A stretch of DNA of 64,000 nt from assembly GCA_021234155.1 (NCBI GenBank), contig JAJEKV010000034.1:186001-250000 (forward strand). Reading direction: 5' to 3'. Under the pieces are notes generated by a model that made no database searches, was not told the origin of the DNA, and saw only the letters and a program-made list of their open reading frames with translations. This stretch comes from Isoetes taiwanensis (Eukaryota > Streptophyta > Lycopodiopsida > Isoetales > Isoetaceae). Positions 48,101 through 59,690 of this stretch are shown piece by piece; within the stretch, counting starts at the first letter, position 1; every line of letters begins with the position of its first letter. A program made the translations under genes and the position numbers.

Positions 48101-49773
48101 CCAACATCATTTCAAGGTGGGGAGAATGATTCCAAAGACAAAGATACGGTCCCCGTGACGATAATCGTGACGCCTTATCACGCCGCATACGCCCCCCTCG
48201 ACCGACGATATGCCGACGTAGCCAAAGGGTAGCCCCTAGGGGCAACTTAGCATTTATTAATGTGCACATTTACCCATGTGCACATTTATCTAGGTGCACA
48301 TTTTCCCATGTGGACACTTTTATGCCAAGTGGGCCATACCCAAGTGTGCATTTGTCATTAATGTGCACATTTACCAATGTGCACATTTATTAAGGTGCAC
48401 ACCTTTCCATGTGGGCACATTTTGCCACCTAGCCATTAAAGGCAAGTGGCCAATTCCCAATTATCCCACATGCCTAAAGGGAATAATTGGAAACCCTAGC
48501 CAACCCCTTTGTCTATTTAAGAAGGGAAACCCTAACTTGCCCATTTTTCGCTTTCTAGGTTTTAGAGCTCGCTTTGACTCCGCCCTGTGGGTCAAAACCG
48601 CCCCAACTGGCCCGGTTTAATTGCCCCATTAGTTTCCCTGATTCGAAAGCAAAAGTTAGCGTGATGGTTGAGCTCAGTCGAGGAGGAACCCAAGGATCAG
48701 GGAGCCAATTTTAATTTAATAGTCTAAACCATCTTCTAGTCATTAAATCAAAGAGGTTTAGCCTATTAAATTGCCCATAGCAGCCTCTAGATCTCTAGAT
48801 ACTGTGACTTCAACTAAAGAACCTAACTCTATGATATAGATTAGATCTTGTTCTTTAGTTCTTCCTCGTGATGTATATGGATGATGTATCTCTATGAACT
48901 CCTTTGTATTGGGAAGGGGGTAGAGACCCAAAGCTTGGTAGTAGATGCTCCTAGATTAGCCTCTCTAGCACAATATAGATGCCCTCAGGCACAAGAGCCA
49001 CACCGGGTTGTGGGTGAAGGGTCCAGACCGCCTATAAAGAGGTTCGTGTTTCGACTTTTGAACGACCGGGCGTGTAATGCCCACCGGGGATCATTGGGAC
49101 TAGATCTAATGGCTTGCCACCGAGTGTGGGCAAGGCATGGGCTCGACACCCGCGGGGTGATGCGCCACTCTCCAGCTGGGTTCAAGTCAAAAGGGCAAAG
49201 GCCCTCTAGTCTCCCTTTGAGTCAAAGATGTAGATCTCGAGGGAGAGATCCCTTACCGCCCCATTGAACCGGGAGATGTAACCTGTGATGTAGCCCCTTC
49301 CGCCACGCGATCCCGCTGGCTACACCTGTGTCCCAACACTTTTCAGCCTTACTCGCAGTGTGCAATGTGAGGGGCGGATGGAGTGGACAACCCTATGCCA
49401 TGTTTCTTATGCCACCCAAATCCATTGCCATGAATTCTCGCCCCGAATGAATCTCGAGACCCCAAGCCGCCCATCCCTTCGAAGTCCGAGACTTGGGTAG
49501 GGACCCCTATGTATGATGCTCATCATTGTTTATGCAGATAGTTGATGCCCCACCCTTCGAGGTGGGTATGTGTTTATGTTGTATACTGACATGTATGTTT
49601 ACGCCCGCCTAGGGTAGGCCCCGGATGGAGACGGGTAATGACCCTTCACTCTTCCCACCGACTCGCTACGGGCAAAGATTGTGGAGGGCCCCGTGACGTT
49701 GTGGAGCTGGTATGGGGGATGAACTCCTGTTTGTATACGGTGAGTGCACCGTATACGAGTAGGGGACGTCACA
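45127..49773 (+). mobile_element. 5'-truncated copy of the LTR element with 3' LTR 48,127-49,773
   Basis: Matches 12,487-17,184, including the two CTTGCAACACA hairpins (about 46,246 and 46,525), the CTCGG hairpin array, the polypurine tract, the 3' LTR and the same ATAATCTTCC flank (ATAAT at 49,774-49,778). It is therefore the same insertion event copied by the larger duplication. The LTR end hairpin GTATACGGTG/CACCGTATAC is clear at 49,733-49,756. Base-level noise is heavy across most of this copy. Confidence 0.88.
49733..49756. repeat. LTR 3'-end hairpin GTATACGGTG/CACCGTATAC
   Basis: A perfect 10-bp stem with a 4-nt loop, 17 bases before the LTR terminus. The copy at about 17,144-17,168 is recognisable but damaged. 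Confidence 0.85.
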
Positions 49774-49778
49774 ATAAT

Positions 49779-49872
49779 CTTCCTGTGAAGTTGAGGAATC
49801 TGTAGAATCAGAGGAGTACGAACTAGTATCAGATGAAGAGGAGATTCTGGCCCGCTTAGAACGTGTCAGCAT
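49779..49872 (-). pseudogene. N-terminal stub of the gag-like frame beside the truncated LTR element
   Basis: MLTRSKRARISSSSDTSSYSSDSTDSSTSQEDY is intact and then runs into LTR sequence, showing the exact codon at which the insertion interrupted the frame (compare 22,053). Confidence 0.6.
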
Positions 49873-50371
49873 AGCAGCAGGATGGCCCGATGCAGGTGGG
49901 GTGGCATTTGATTAACCTCAACTGCTAGCACAGCAGGCCCATACTCTAGAACCATAGGCGGAGGGTTCCTTTGCAGGATGTAAGCTGGAGCTCGACCCTT
50001 TGGTGCTTTATAAGTATAAGTTCCTGCTCAGGATTTAATCACCCTTGGTCCACTGGGGTAGCCCAGGGAGGGTTTCATATGCCGTCTATATCAGAAATAA
50101 AAAAAATAGATTGTAGCTGAGATGTACTTATGAATCAAATAGGAAATGATTTAACATAGGAAATGATTTAACATACACAAAGGTCATCCATACAAGAGTA
50201 GTCTAGCAAGCTATAGGACATCAAAATTTATATTTTATGGCTCTACATAAGCCAATACAATTATTACATAAGAATAATTTCAGGAGCTGGATCCTGTGTC
50301 TTCCTCTATGGGAGTTGGAGGCTCATGTGGCCGTTGATGTAGGAGCAAGGTGACGCCTGGGCTGATGGTGA

Positions 50372-51698
50372 CATCCACAACCCCGAGGTGGTGGTAGCCA
50401 ATCACTCTCGCTTTTGTTGGATAGAAAGCCTAATAATTTAGAGGTTTACTAAGGCAAGGTTTAGGAAGCTAAGTGCTCAACATGTTGGAGCCTCAAGTTC
50501 ACGCCCCCAACCTCGAGATCTACCACCAAAGTTCCTCCTCCAACTTGACAATTGTGCTAGACAGATCCCTGGACAATTGTTCCTATCTTATTTAATAGCT
50601 ATGGGTGTCTTTGAAAGAGTGAATTTAGGGTTCTTAATGCCCGACATACTAATGAAGATGCGATGCATTGTTTGGGAAGTATAGCGATTTGAAATCTCAA
50701 ACCGCGGACCAATCTTCCTAGACTAATGGAAGTTCTTAGTGAATGCATTTCACCTTCTCCTATAGGGTTGATCATACAAGAGGTGCCTGATTGAAAGAAT
50801 TTTATCGAAGGTTATGCTCTTGATATGGAAGGTCAATCTAGACCTCTTCAGTACACTTTCTGGGTCATGGAAAATAAGCCAATAATACAATGGAACATGA
50901 GACCTTCGGATGATAAATGGAGGCCAGATGAGGGAGTACCTATATGGCACGAAGATGAAAATGGTAAACCTAAGATTCCAAGGGGTACCAAAAGCTCTTA
51001 AGCCTTTTGCAGAGGTGGATTAATTGCAAAGCACATTCGACGGCATTTCTGAATACATCAAGTATTGGAAAAATAACCCCGATGATACCAACCTTGTATT
51101 GATAGATTATTGGACACAGGTACATGGATTATTGGGACAAGTAGACACATCCTCTAATGAACTGAAAGATGGATGGCTACCTAAGACTAGGTGGAGAGAC
51201 TTGATAACACTTGAGGAAGTTGATGATGTGATTAGTAGTATTCGCAAGTTGATGGCTCCTCCAGCTGCTGAAAAACATTATGTTGGCCCTAGGAAAAGAA
51301 GGCCTAAATATCTCGGGCTGGAGGATTGTGATCCCAAAGATGACTTGCTTTGCCATCAATTTGCACTTGTAGTACCAGAGCGCAAAGAGATATACCCTGT
51401 GTGGATGGGTTACACCATCTCAGATGTTTGCAAAGAAGTGGGTGACCGCAATGTGAATAAACTTTTGTGGAGTGGTGGTGTCCAGTGCACCAGTTAAATG
51501 TAGTGGCAGAGGAAGAAAGGTATAAAGACAGTTGGACAAAGAAATGGAAGAGAAACCCTATTGAAGGGGATGATTGGGTTGAGTTAGATACTATTTTGTT
51601 TTCATGGACCCCAAAGATCATCCCAAACAAGACTGCTAGGGTTACAATACCTGTGGAAGTGAGGAAGAAAGCTATGATATCTCTAGGCGTCACTTCTG

Positions 51699-51712
<14 letters not shown>
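50372..51712 (+). pseudogene. DUF7869-type protein, degenerate (copy C)
   Basis: Same layout as copies A and B. The FLMPGHTNEDADALF region is damaged by indels near 50,640-50,700, the TGA at the Trp position is at about 50,791-50,793, and the C-terminal tail is open at 51,024-51,497 then shifted by one base at about 51,466 into 51,467-51,712 (VEWWCPVH as MEWWCPVH). The shift next to GTGAATAAACTTTTGTGG is also present in copy B and may be real. Confidence 0.65.

Positions 51713-51765
<53 letters not shown>
51699..51765. repeat. (TAGA)n microsatellite, copy C
   Basis: About 66 bases, the shortest of the three copies, uninterrupted. Confidence 0.95.
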
Positions 51766-51929
51766 AATTTTAACGTCCGCGAAAACCCAATCGGGTTATG
51801 GGACCCAATACAAGATGAGGCGTAAGCCCGATGACAATAACCAAAGAAATGAAGAATATCAACATAACAAAAACACAACAAAAATGATAATAAGTAGTTA
51901 AGCACGCATATGAGCTAAGTGTACCCAAA

Positions 51930-52880
51930 CCATGGGTTTTGAGGCCACCGGTCTCAATGATTGCCGCATTCCCGATACATCGCCTAATTTTGTCGCAGCC
52001 CTAGCCTCTCACACTTTACACAATTCCCCGCCGCCGCCTAGTCACCGGAGCGAGAGATCCTCTTGAATCGGAAGTGGGTGTCTTTAAATGACTTCCATGC
52101 CGGGACATACAACCCGGCCCCGTGGGCAATTGAACCGCACGATGATATGGCGCGGGTCGGGTTCGGGCTCCTCCGAGCCCCAACCCCGCCGGTCGTAACA
52201 ATGGCGGCCTCCTCAATGTGCATAACACTTGTGAAGAAGTTGGCCGCCGCTTTACATCCAAGGCGGGATTTGCCTCTGGCAGACCCACGATACGCAAATT
52301 CAAGCTTTTGTCCACCGCCGTCTGCCGGATTCTCATTGCCTGCATGCTTCCATGATCCTTATCCCATGCCACTATGATCATGTGCTTGCATGCCACCCCG
52401 ATCTTTATCTATCATCTCCACATCGTTATCCCCATGAGCCTCGCTTGCATCCCGCCGCCAGCGTATGCGCCTCGAGGGTCCGTGGTATCAACATCAAAGA
52501 TAGAATTTTGGGGAAGAGGAGGGAGGTGATTGGCGGGTACCCGCTTCTAAGTTGGCGAAGTAGTAAAGCAAATTTAGTATCCGAACAAATGCTTACCTTC
52601 GGAAATCGCCGGCCTGCAAGAGATGCATTCCGCAAGGTGTCCGTAATAAGATGCCGATCCGATGAGGGCAAGAGCGTATGATCCTTGCCCGAAGTGAGAC
52701 GCGGCCGATGTATGAGATCAAACTCGAAGCGGAAATGCTCAAGCCATGTGACATGAAGAAGTTCCACACCGATCAAGTTACGGCGGCAGACCGACTATGC
52801 TTTGCCATAAGATGTGAAGAAAGCAAGGGTTTAATAAGAATAAAGGGGGCAAGGGCGCTTGTTCATGTGTTTGGAAGGAG
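51930..52880 (-). pseudogene. LINE ORF1-like protein, heavily disrupted (copy C)
   Basis: Collinear with 3,074-4,054. NLRIVGLPEANPALDVKRR and the DKDHGSMQ repeats are visible at 52,016-52,396 and the N-terminal half at 52,426-52,776, but nearly every CTG and CAG is altered (to CCG, TCG, CG or AAAG). This makes it the clearest example of the CHG-type error discussed in the findings. Confidence 0.6.
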
Positions 52881-53853
52881 AAATCAATAGAGCAAACAAA
52901 GCTAGAGTAGGTAAATTAACCGATCTGTGTAGTAAAATGAGAAATGAAAAGTCTATCTGCTAGGGTCTAAACAGAGAATAAAGAGGATGCTTCAGACTAT
53001 GCCGGGCAAAGGGGCTGTGGATGCCGCCAGCCAATCGGGAGCGCAGATCTTGGGTAAATCAAGACCAATTTCAAAGAGATAGAAGCGACTTTACAAAGGT
53101 TCCTAGGGTGGATGTCGATGGGCAAAGCAACGGGCTGCTTATGGAGCCACATCAATTTCCGACAAACCCTTAATGCCCCCGTTAAACCCTCGCCTCAGAC
53201 CAGATAGCCGTAAGCTCCTACCGCACCGCTTTGTTGAATCTATATGGTTCGGTGTTAACACCTGCAAGGAATCTCAAGAAGAGACCGAGCTCCAAGAAGA
53301 GGTCAAACCCGCCGGTACTGACAAAAGTAGGCGTCATTAAGACCGGCCGGGCCGCCATGATGTCGACCGCCATTATATAGAGCAACCGATGCGTCGGCCG
53401 GATAACCATAGTATAGCCGCCGGATTTTGTGTCCGCAGTTTGTTTCCTATAAAAAGCTAAGCTTCGTGGATGCAAAACGTGCTATAGAGGTGGACCCACG
53501 TCCAATCCTTTGCTACCGCTTGATATACCACCCTGCTGGCCCGCCATATGAGGAGGTCCCTCGGGCTTAGGTGTTTAGGCAAATACTAAGACAAAGCGCT
53601 TATTAGAAGTAATTGACATTATGTCACTTGACATACATATATAAAATATTTTCAATTTTTAATGCATTCATGTTGTGCTGTTATAAAAAAAAGTCATATT
53701 CTCGATGCAAATTTACTAACCCGGGAAAAAGTTGCAATGCCAAAATGGCCCAAAATCCTGACATAAATCCAATTTAAATGAATGATGGTTTGATATTAAA
53801 GGTCACCTTCTTATCCGGCTTCAAGAAGGGCAGGTCACCGAGGTGGCCCAAGG

Positions 53854-54580
53854 CTAGAGAGAATGTGTTTTATAAGGTGCATAAGCCTTGCCTTGGCCAA
53901 AAGTGGAGGAAGCTGATAGGAAAACCGAGGGTATCCTCCTCCAGTCAATGCTTTGGCCTCGGCCGCCAATCGCTATATGGTCAATAGCGCGCTCCATCTT
54001 TCTAAGTGTTGGGGATAACTTCTCAATGTATCCTTCAACCACACAACACTTCGTAATACTTGGGACATAAAGGCACATATGCATAAACTCGCCCTGAGAT
54101 AGGTTTGTACCGACATGCCCCTCCTGCTCCAAGCGATAGAAGGTTTGTATTTGTTGACATCGATGCGCTCTTAGAACATAGTGAGATTTATTGCCTTTGT
54201 GAAAATTTTGAACATGAAGCTGCCCCTAGTGAGGTCGTGAGACTTAGCATAGCCCTTCGACCAAACTCGCGGATCCTGTAAGATTGGTGGTTGCCACCTT
54301 ACCAATATCCTTCTCGGTCATACCATATGACTTACCAAATTCCTGCATTTCATCAAGCCATGGCTAGGCAACAACACCCGACCTGGAGTTGTTTGAGAAT
54401 TGCGCAAGCTTGCAATGCTTCCATATACTGGTTATTGCAGAGTCAACTGTCTTCTGGTAGTCCTTTTTACGAGACTTGGCATAATCTTCCTGTGAAGTTG
54501 AGGAATCTGTAGAATCAGAGGAGTACGAACTAGTATCAGATGAAGAGGAGATTCTGGCCCACTTAGAACGCAGGTCGATA
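53854..54580 (-). pseudogene. Gag-like frame, copy C (empty insertion site)
   Basis: GEFMHMCLYVPSITKCCVVEGYIEKLSPTLRKMERAIDH is readable at 53,854-54,132. The site GGCATAATCTTCC at about 54,478 is uninterrupted. The N-terminal start is blurred by base-level noise near 54,570. Confidence 0.45.
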
Positions 54581-54990
54581 GCAAAAGCAGGATGGCCCGA
54601 TGCAGGTGGGGTGGCATTTGATTAACCTCAACTGCTAGCACAGCGGGCCCATACTCTAGAACCATAGGCGGAGGGTTCCTTTGCAGGATGTAAGCTGGAG
54701 CTCGACCCTTTGGTGCTTTATAAGTATAAGTTCCTGCTCAGGAGTTAATCACCCCTGGTCCACTGGGGTAGCCCAGGGAGGGTTTCATATGTCGTCTATA
54801 TCAGAAATAAAAAAAAATAGATTGTAGCTGAGATGTACTTATGAATCAAATAGGAAATGATTTAACATAGGAAATGATTTAACATACACAAAGGTCATCC
54901 ATACAAGAGTAGTCTAGCAAGCTATAGGACATCAAAATTTATATTTTATGGCTCTACATAAGCCAATACAATTATTACATAAGAATAATT

Positions 54991-56010
54991 TCAGGAGATG
55001 GATTCTGTGTCTTCCTCTATGGGAGTTGGAGGCTCATGTGGCCGTTGATGTCGGAGCAAGGTGACGCCTGGGCTGATGGTGAGGGCAGCTGTGGATGCAA
55101 CCTCTGGCAGGAAGGCGGTTGCCAAAGTGTTGCCATGAGCAATTTCATGCTCATCCATGCCACTATATCTTAGCTCAAGGCAGCAATGGCAAGGTCTTGG
55201 TATACAAGCACAAGAGTAGATGTGCGATAGTTTATCTTCTTGTGACCTGCCAAAGTTGATAAGGCACAAAATGCCCACCATGATGCCTCGGCCTCAGGGG
55301 CGAGGTCCAATGTAACAAAGAGGATCGGCCCTTCTTTGAATGTTGATAGAAAGAAGCGTGGGACATGGTTGCGCAGGGCCTTCTTCCGATGTGGAGGTAA
55401 CCACTTCCTTGTCAATGTCCACAGACATTTCCTCTTCCTTGGCTTCATGTTTCTCTTCCCGGACATGATCCTTGTTTTCCAACAAGTCCTCTCCTTCCTC
55501 ATCTGGTTCCATGGAAATATCAACGTCATTAATATTAGGGATGTGGGTTCCCATAACGATGAAAGCTTCTGCATGAGGTTCCAATGGCGCTCCTTGCAAC
55601 ATTAGGCATAGCAGCCTCAACAGGGTATCCACGAGCTCAATATCCTCCGGCTGGCAACTTAATAACCACTGAACCTGTGGTGGAAACTCAGTGGGGGAGA
55701 AGTCAAAGAAGTCATCCGTACAATACTCAACACGCTCATAGAGGACCTCGGTCTTCCTTTTATGCTTGAGATTGGCGATGACACAATATATCCACATAAT
55801 GTTTTCGAGCAGAAGATATTCCTGCCCGTTGACATAGATTTTGGGTATTGTGTCCAAGCCGGTAAGCTTGGATCTCTGGCTTCTAGGTATTGGCATCTCC
55901 TCAGCCAACTGTTCCCATCGCACAAAGTCGTCCTGACTGATTCGCTCATCATCCTCTGAAGGCAACCTGCATCTTCCCGTTCTCCATGGGTATGTCCTCA
56001 TCTTCCACAT
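54991..56010 (-). CDS. Unrecognised acidic-tailed protein (best copy)
   Basis: The main open part, 55,294-56,010, is 238 codons. It has an N-terminal segment with DFVRWEQLAEEMPIPRS, a middle with YVNGQEYLLLENIMWIYCVIANLKHKRKTEVLYERVEY and PEDIELVDTLLRLLCLMLQ, and an acidic tail EPDEEGEDLLENKDHVREEKHEAKEEEMSVDIDKE that looks coiled-coil. A hydrophobic FKEGPILFVTLDLAPEAEASWWAFCALSTLAG stretch continues in another frame at 55,170-55,300. I do not recognise the family. It lies downstream (minus sense) of the histone-like pseudogene and may be part of the same minus-strand element or a decayed host gene. Confidence 0.4.
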
Positions 56011-56520
56011 ACTGGTCCATCAAGATGGCTAAAGCAAAGTGGACCTCAAAATAGATTTGATAATCCAACTATATGGTGGGAGGATCCTTAGCCCAACGAA
56101 TAATGCCACAGAGGACGTTGGAGGCATGCCGGTCACTCCCCATCATCTATAGCAAGATTTCTTGGCTAAGATATAGTTGTGGAGGGTCTCCGTGTTGAAG
56201 GCACTGAGGAAGCATGTCTTGGATGTAGAACTCGAAGAATTCGGCATAGTCAGGATGTGCCTACATGTTGCTGATAAGATCTATATCCTGGAGCAAATAG
56301 GGATGGAGAAGCTCAAAGGAACCTGGGGATCCCAATGTTCTCTCACTCCAGATACCATTGTTGGTGCTTAGAGAAATTGATGAAGCAAGAAGAAGAGAAT
56401 AGAAGGAGCGAAGGTGCTTGGAGAAGAAGAAGAAAAGATTGAAAACTTTAAAAGTAAAAAGTAAGTTTAAATATGCTGATGTCAATGCCAACTACAGTTA
56501 ACTCATCGTTATTTATTTTT

Positions 56521-56562
56521 TTACTACCACTACTACTGCTATTGCTATCGCTACTGCTACTT
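56521..56562. repeat. Imperfect (TAC/TGC)n tract, second copy
   Basis: Identical in layout to 24,001-24,042. Confidence 0.8.
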
Positions 56563-56694
56563 TAAATAAAACGGAACAAAAAATGTACACGAACGCTTAT
56601 GCATGTACACAAGACTAAAAAGTTTTTATTTATAGCAAAAGAACATATATACAATAAGGTCTCAATATACGTAATCAAAGGTATAATGCCCATG

Positions 56695-57054
56695 CTATCG
56701 ATGATCCACTCGAAGTTCTTCCGGGCAAGGTGTAAACCTTTGGCATTATCATGATGCGCTTTGGCGGAATGGCACAAAGGTTTGCATCACCAAAAAAAGC
56801 CACCAAGTAATCCTCTGTGGCTTCCTGCAAGGTGAGGATGGCATGGGTCTGGAACCTAAGGCTGGTCTTGAATTCCTGGGCAATTTCCCGAATCAACCAT
56901 TGGAATGGAAGCTTGCGACATGAGCTCGGTGGACTTTCTAGTATTTCCAAATCTCCCTCAAGGCTATCATGCCAGATTTCCACTTGTGAGGTTTCTTCTT
57001 GGCTTCCAGTGGTTTGGGGAGCGTCTTACTTGCTGTAGGAGGGTGTCCAGCCAT
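56695..57054 (-). pseudogene. Histone H3 (H3.3-like) pseudogene, copy 2
   Basis: Same sequence as 24,173-24,531, including the TAG in the KYQK position, the two small shifts before RKLPF and the H3.3-type THAIL. Additional differences (AIPPKR for AIHAKR, and a shifted LHLAQR end) sit beside TTGGCG and CTCGAG sites and probably reflect sequence error. Shared lesions show that the pseudogene decayed before the 32.6-kb duplication. Confidence 0.83.
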
Positions 57055-57189
57055 GTTGACCTGAGCTTGGCATTGACTAGAAGATGTGGCCTTGCCGATC
57101 CCGCCCACGACTTGGAGGCACTCCTTATAGTTACCTCCCAACTTGTGCGCAATACTTTTCTCCCTTCATTTAATCATAGGTGGCCCAAG

Positions 57190-57825
57190 TTAGTCGACAT
57201 CCTGCTTGGCTTGATTTTCAGCTGCCTGTTCTGCTTCTCTCTGTGCACGTATTTCTAGGGCTTGACGGACTTCAATCCTCCTGAGCATCTCAGTGATGTA
57301 CCTGTCGAGCATGGCCGCCATTTCTAGCTCAATGGACTGTTGGAGCTTGGGAGTGATGTAATCAGGGAAATTGTCCCATAAGAAACTCTGAGTCTCCTCA
57401 TCCTTATAGTACAAGGGTAAGGAAAGAGGGCATCCTTCAATGATAGCCTCTCCCCTTTTCAAATAAACATATCGGGCACCCCTATCCCTTGGATCTCCAT
57501 TAGCCATTTCTTGAGCATCCCCAGCTATGGCCAAGTCCATAACCCCCGGTGCGTCTACCCTCGTGGCTTTCTCATCACTATTGGTCGCCGACTCAGGACG
57601 ATAGTACTTAGTGAGCGTCAGGGCTTGGTATGGCTGCTCCACAAGGGTATATGCCTCATCAACAATGTTGAGCTTGAGCAAGAACCTCTCCATCAGGTGG
57701 AAGAAGGGGTAAGGTATCCGACCTCCCATTGTGAAGTGTTGGACCAACTGATTGAGAAGGAGTTCGATCTTCTCGGGATCTCCAGCAAGGTTGCTTCCAA
57801 GCTCGAAAGTCTGGTGGCAGGTCAA
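57190..57825 (-). CDS. Unrecognised frame downstream of a primer-binding site (best copy)
   Basis: 211 codons open. It starts near GDPEKIELLLNQLVQHFTMGG, continues through LMERFLLKLNIVDEAYTLVEQPYQALTLTKYYRPE, a PLYYKDEETQSFLWDNFPDYI segment and an amphipathic, charged C-terminus (RRIEVRQALEIRAQREAEQAAENQAKQDVD) likely to form a coiled coil. Upstream residues EFDLPPDFRAW continue in a neighbouring frame to about 57,900. Its position about 600 bases after a primer-binding-site-like sequence would suit a gag protein, yet no gag core or zinc knuckle is evident. The histone H3 pseudogene follows about 135 bases downstream. Confidence 0.45.
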   Translation of the reverse strand: MTCHQTFELGSNLAGDPEKIELLLNQLVQHFTMGGRIPYPFFHLMERFLLKLNIVDEAYTLVEQPYQALTLTKYYRPESATNSDEKATRVDAPGVMDLAIAGDAQEMANGDPRDRGARYVYLKRGEAIIEGCPLSLPLYYKDEETQSFLWDNFPDYITPKLQQSIELEMAAMLDRYITEMLRRIEVRQALEIRAQREAEQAAENQAKQDVD

Positions 57826-57984
57826 ACTCGGCTATGGCGGGAGCAAGCTTGGATTCTGGTGGCTGTGGCGACTGGGGGAGGCAAGAAGAAGCACGAAAAA
57901 GATCAAAAGAAAAGTTATTCCTAAAAAAACAATTGTGAATCCTAATGTTTTTTTTTTTTACAAGCATATAATATATTCTTTTCT

Positions 57985-58024
57985 ACGACACAATTTTTTT
58001 ATACGACAGGTATACTGTTGTGTC
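57985..58024. repeat. Leader hairpin, second copy
   Basis: CGACACAA/TTGTGTCG outer stem with TATAC/GTATA inner stem kept; one loop base differs from 25,449-25,488. Confidence 0.7.
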
Positions 58025-58437
58025 GAGGAAGTTTTGGCCTTCTAGAATTAAATTCTAAATACCTATTTCCCTGTTGACGCCTCACTTAAGCAAATGCTAA
58101 AAATCTTCTTCCTTGGGTGCCTCCCGATGGGGCTTCTAAAGGATTTTAGTCAATTTAAGCGTCCTCTATGCAAAGATGCAAGAATCGCCTCCATCCGATC
58201 TTTCTATGAAAAGTTATAGCCTCTGAGATCAAGGAACCTTGTTCTACCAAAAACGCAACAGGGCCCAACTCTTACATCCTACAATTTACTTCCTATTTTT
58301 TTCATTTTTCACATACTTAAGCTAAATGGCATAATACCTAAGGATTTAGAGTAATTTTCTACGTTAGAGATCCCTACCAACTAATCAATCTAACGAATTA
58401 GAACTTGGTCAGGGCTATGATCCGGGTCTACCAAGAT

Positions 58438-59690
58438 TATGGCTTTGATACCGAACCTATACAATGCTCCCATCGTATAAATACGAGAAATTCCCTTCCC
58501 ATGGCAACTCAATCACCACGGAAAGGCCTCCATCTGACTCGGACCACTTGTGATGGGCAAGTGTCTGGGTAAAAGGCACAGAGGTGTCATTCGTCCCACG
58601 CCTTCTATGGGAAATCCTACATAGCGGAAGCGTACATACATATTAGCATCAATCAACAATATATATAATAATATGCCACCACGAAGGGTGGCCCATCCAT
58701 CAAAAAGTCGTCATCACATAACATCAATATACATAACAAATGCATCAAAAATGAAGGTTCTACCATGGGCTCAAAATCAAGGATGTCAACTGACGGTCAG
58801 GGCCTCCGAATATCAACAGACAGAGTCATGGCAATGGCATTCTGGCATAGAACAATGATTAGGCTAGTTCACTCTGTCCGCCCCTCCTGTGCACACTTTG
58901 CAGATAGGTTAGAACATGCTAGGGCATGAATGTAGCCTTCCAGATTGCATTTCTTGAATTCACCCTATGAGACTACTCCAGATTGCATTTCCCTAGTCTG
59001 ATGAGGCAGGATAGAGATAAATCCCCTTTACCCCCCTAAATCTATAGATCGGCCCACCGCACCTAGCGAGCCCAGGGCATCCTGCTGGACGTTACCTGTG
59101 ACCTAGGAGGTGTTAGACCCAGACCCGGCCCACAACAGTGACCAACTATAAGCCGAGCACACTATAGGTGCCCAATCGCCACGCTTAGCAAGGCCCCACC
59201 TCCACTTCACCATTATTGGAAAAAATTTGTGGTCTCCTATGGACCCTCTAAGAGAAAATAAATTTATTTTTTCTTTATATGCACGTCATACCATCTCATC
59301 CCTTTTTAGCTATTAATATAGAGAGGGGGAATATCTTTAATTATATAATAATAGCATATCTAAGATATATGCCACATGCGTATAGGTCAATTTCGTGCGT
59401 GTAAAAGCTTATGGAATTTTTAGAGGGTTTATTACAGGATCTGTCCAGCTCATGCAAGAATGCTGACATCAGCGCCAGAGTTAGTGTTCCCATCGAAAAG
59501 TGGAGGTAATTGCTGCTGGATCTACTTCGTAATGCTCGTCTATTAAACCGAAGGAAGCTAAGGGATCCAATTCTAGAATTTGAATTTGAATTTCAAATTG
59601 TACACAACACTTTCCACACAGAAACTAATTGGCATATAAAAGACTAGTAATGGTGCCCAGCGTTGCTGGGCATAAGTTGAGGGGTTGTGA
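58438..59690 (-). mobile_element. Second copy of the minus-strand 5' LTR, inner edge deleted
   Basis: Here GGCTTTGATACC runs straight into GAACCTATACAATG. The bases ATTGTGACGCTCCTC at 25,919-25,933, including the LTR terminus and the last primer-site base, are missing. The rest matches 25,935 onward. The right bound is not defined. Confidence 0.45.

Larger units (their letters stand above)
50366..55076. repeat. Copy C of the 4.8-kb unit (copy of copy B)
   Basis: Bounded by the same TGGTGA junction (50,366-50,371) and continuing into GAGGGCAGC at 55,081 as at 22,553. The LTR-insertion site is empty at about 54,479. Confidence 0.9.
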
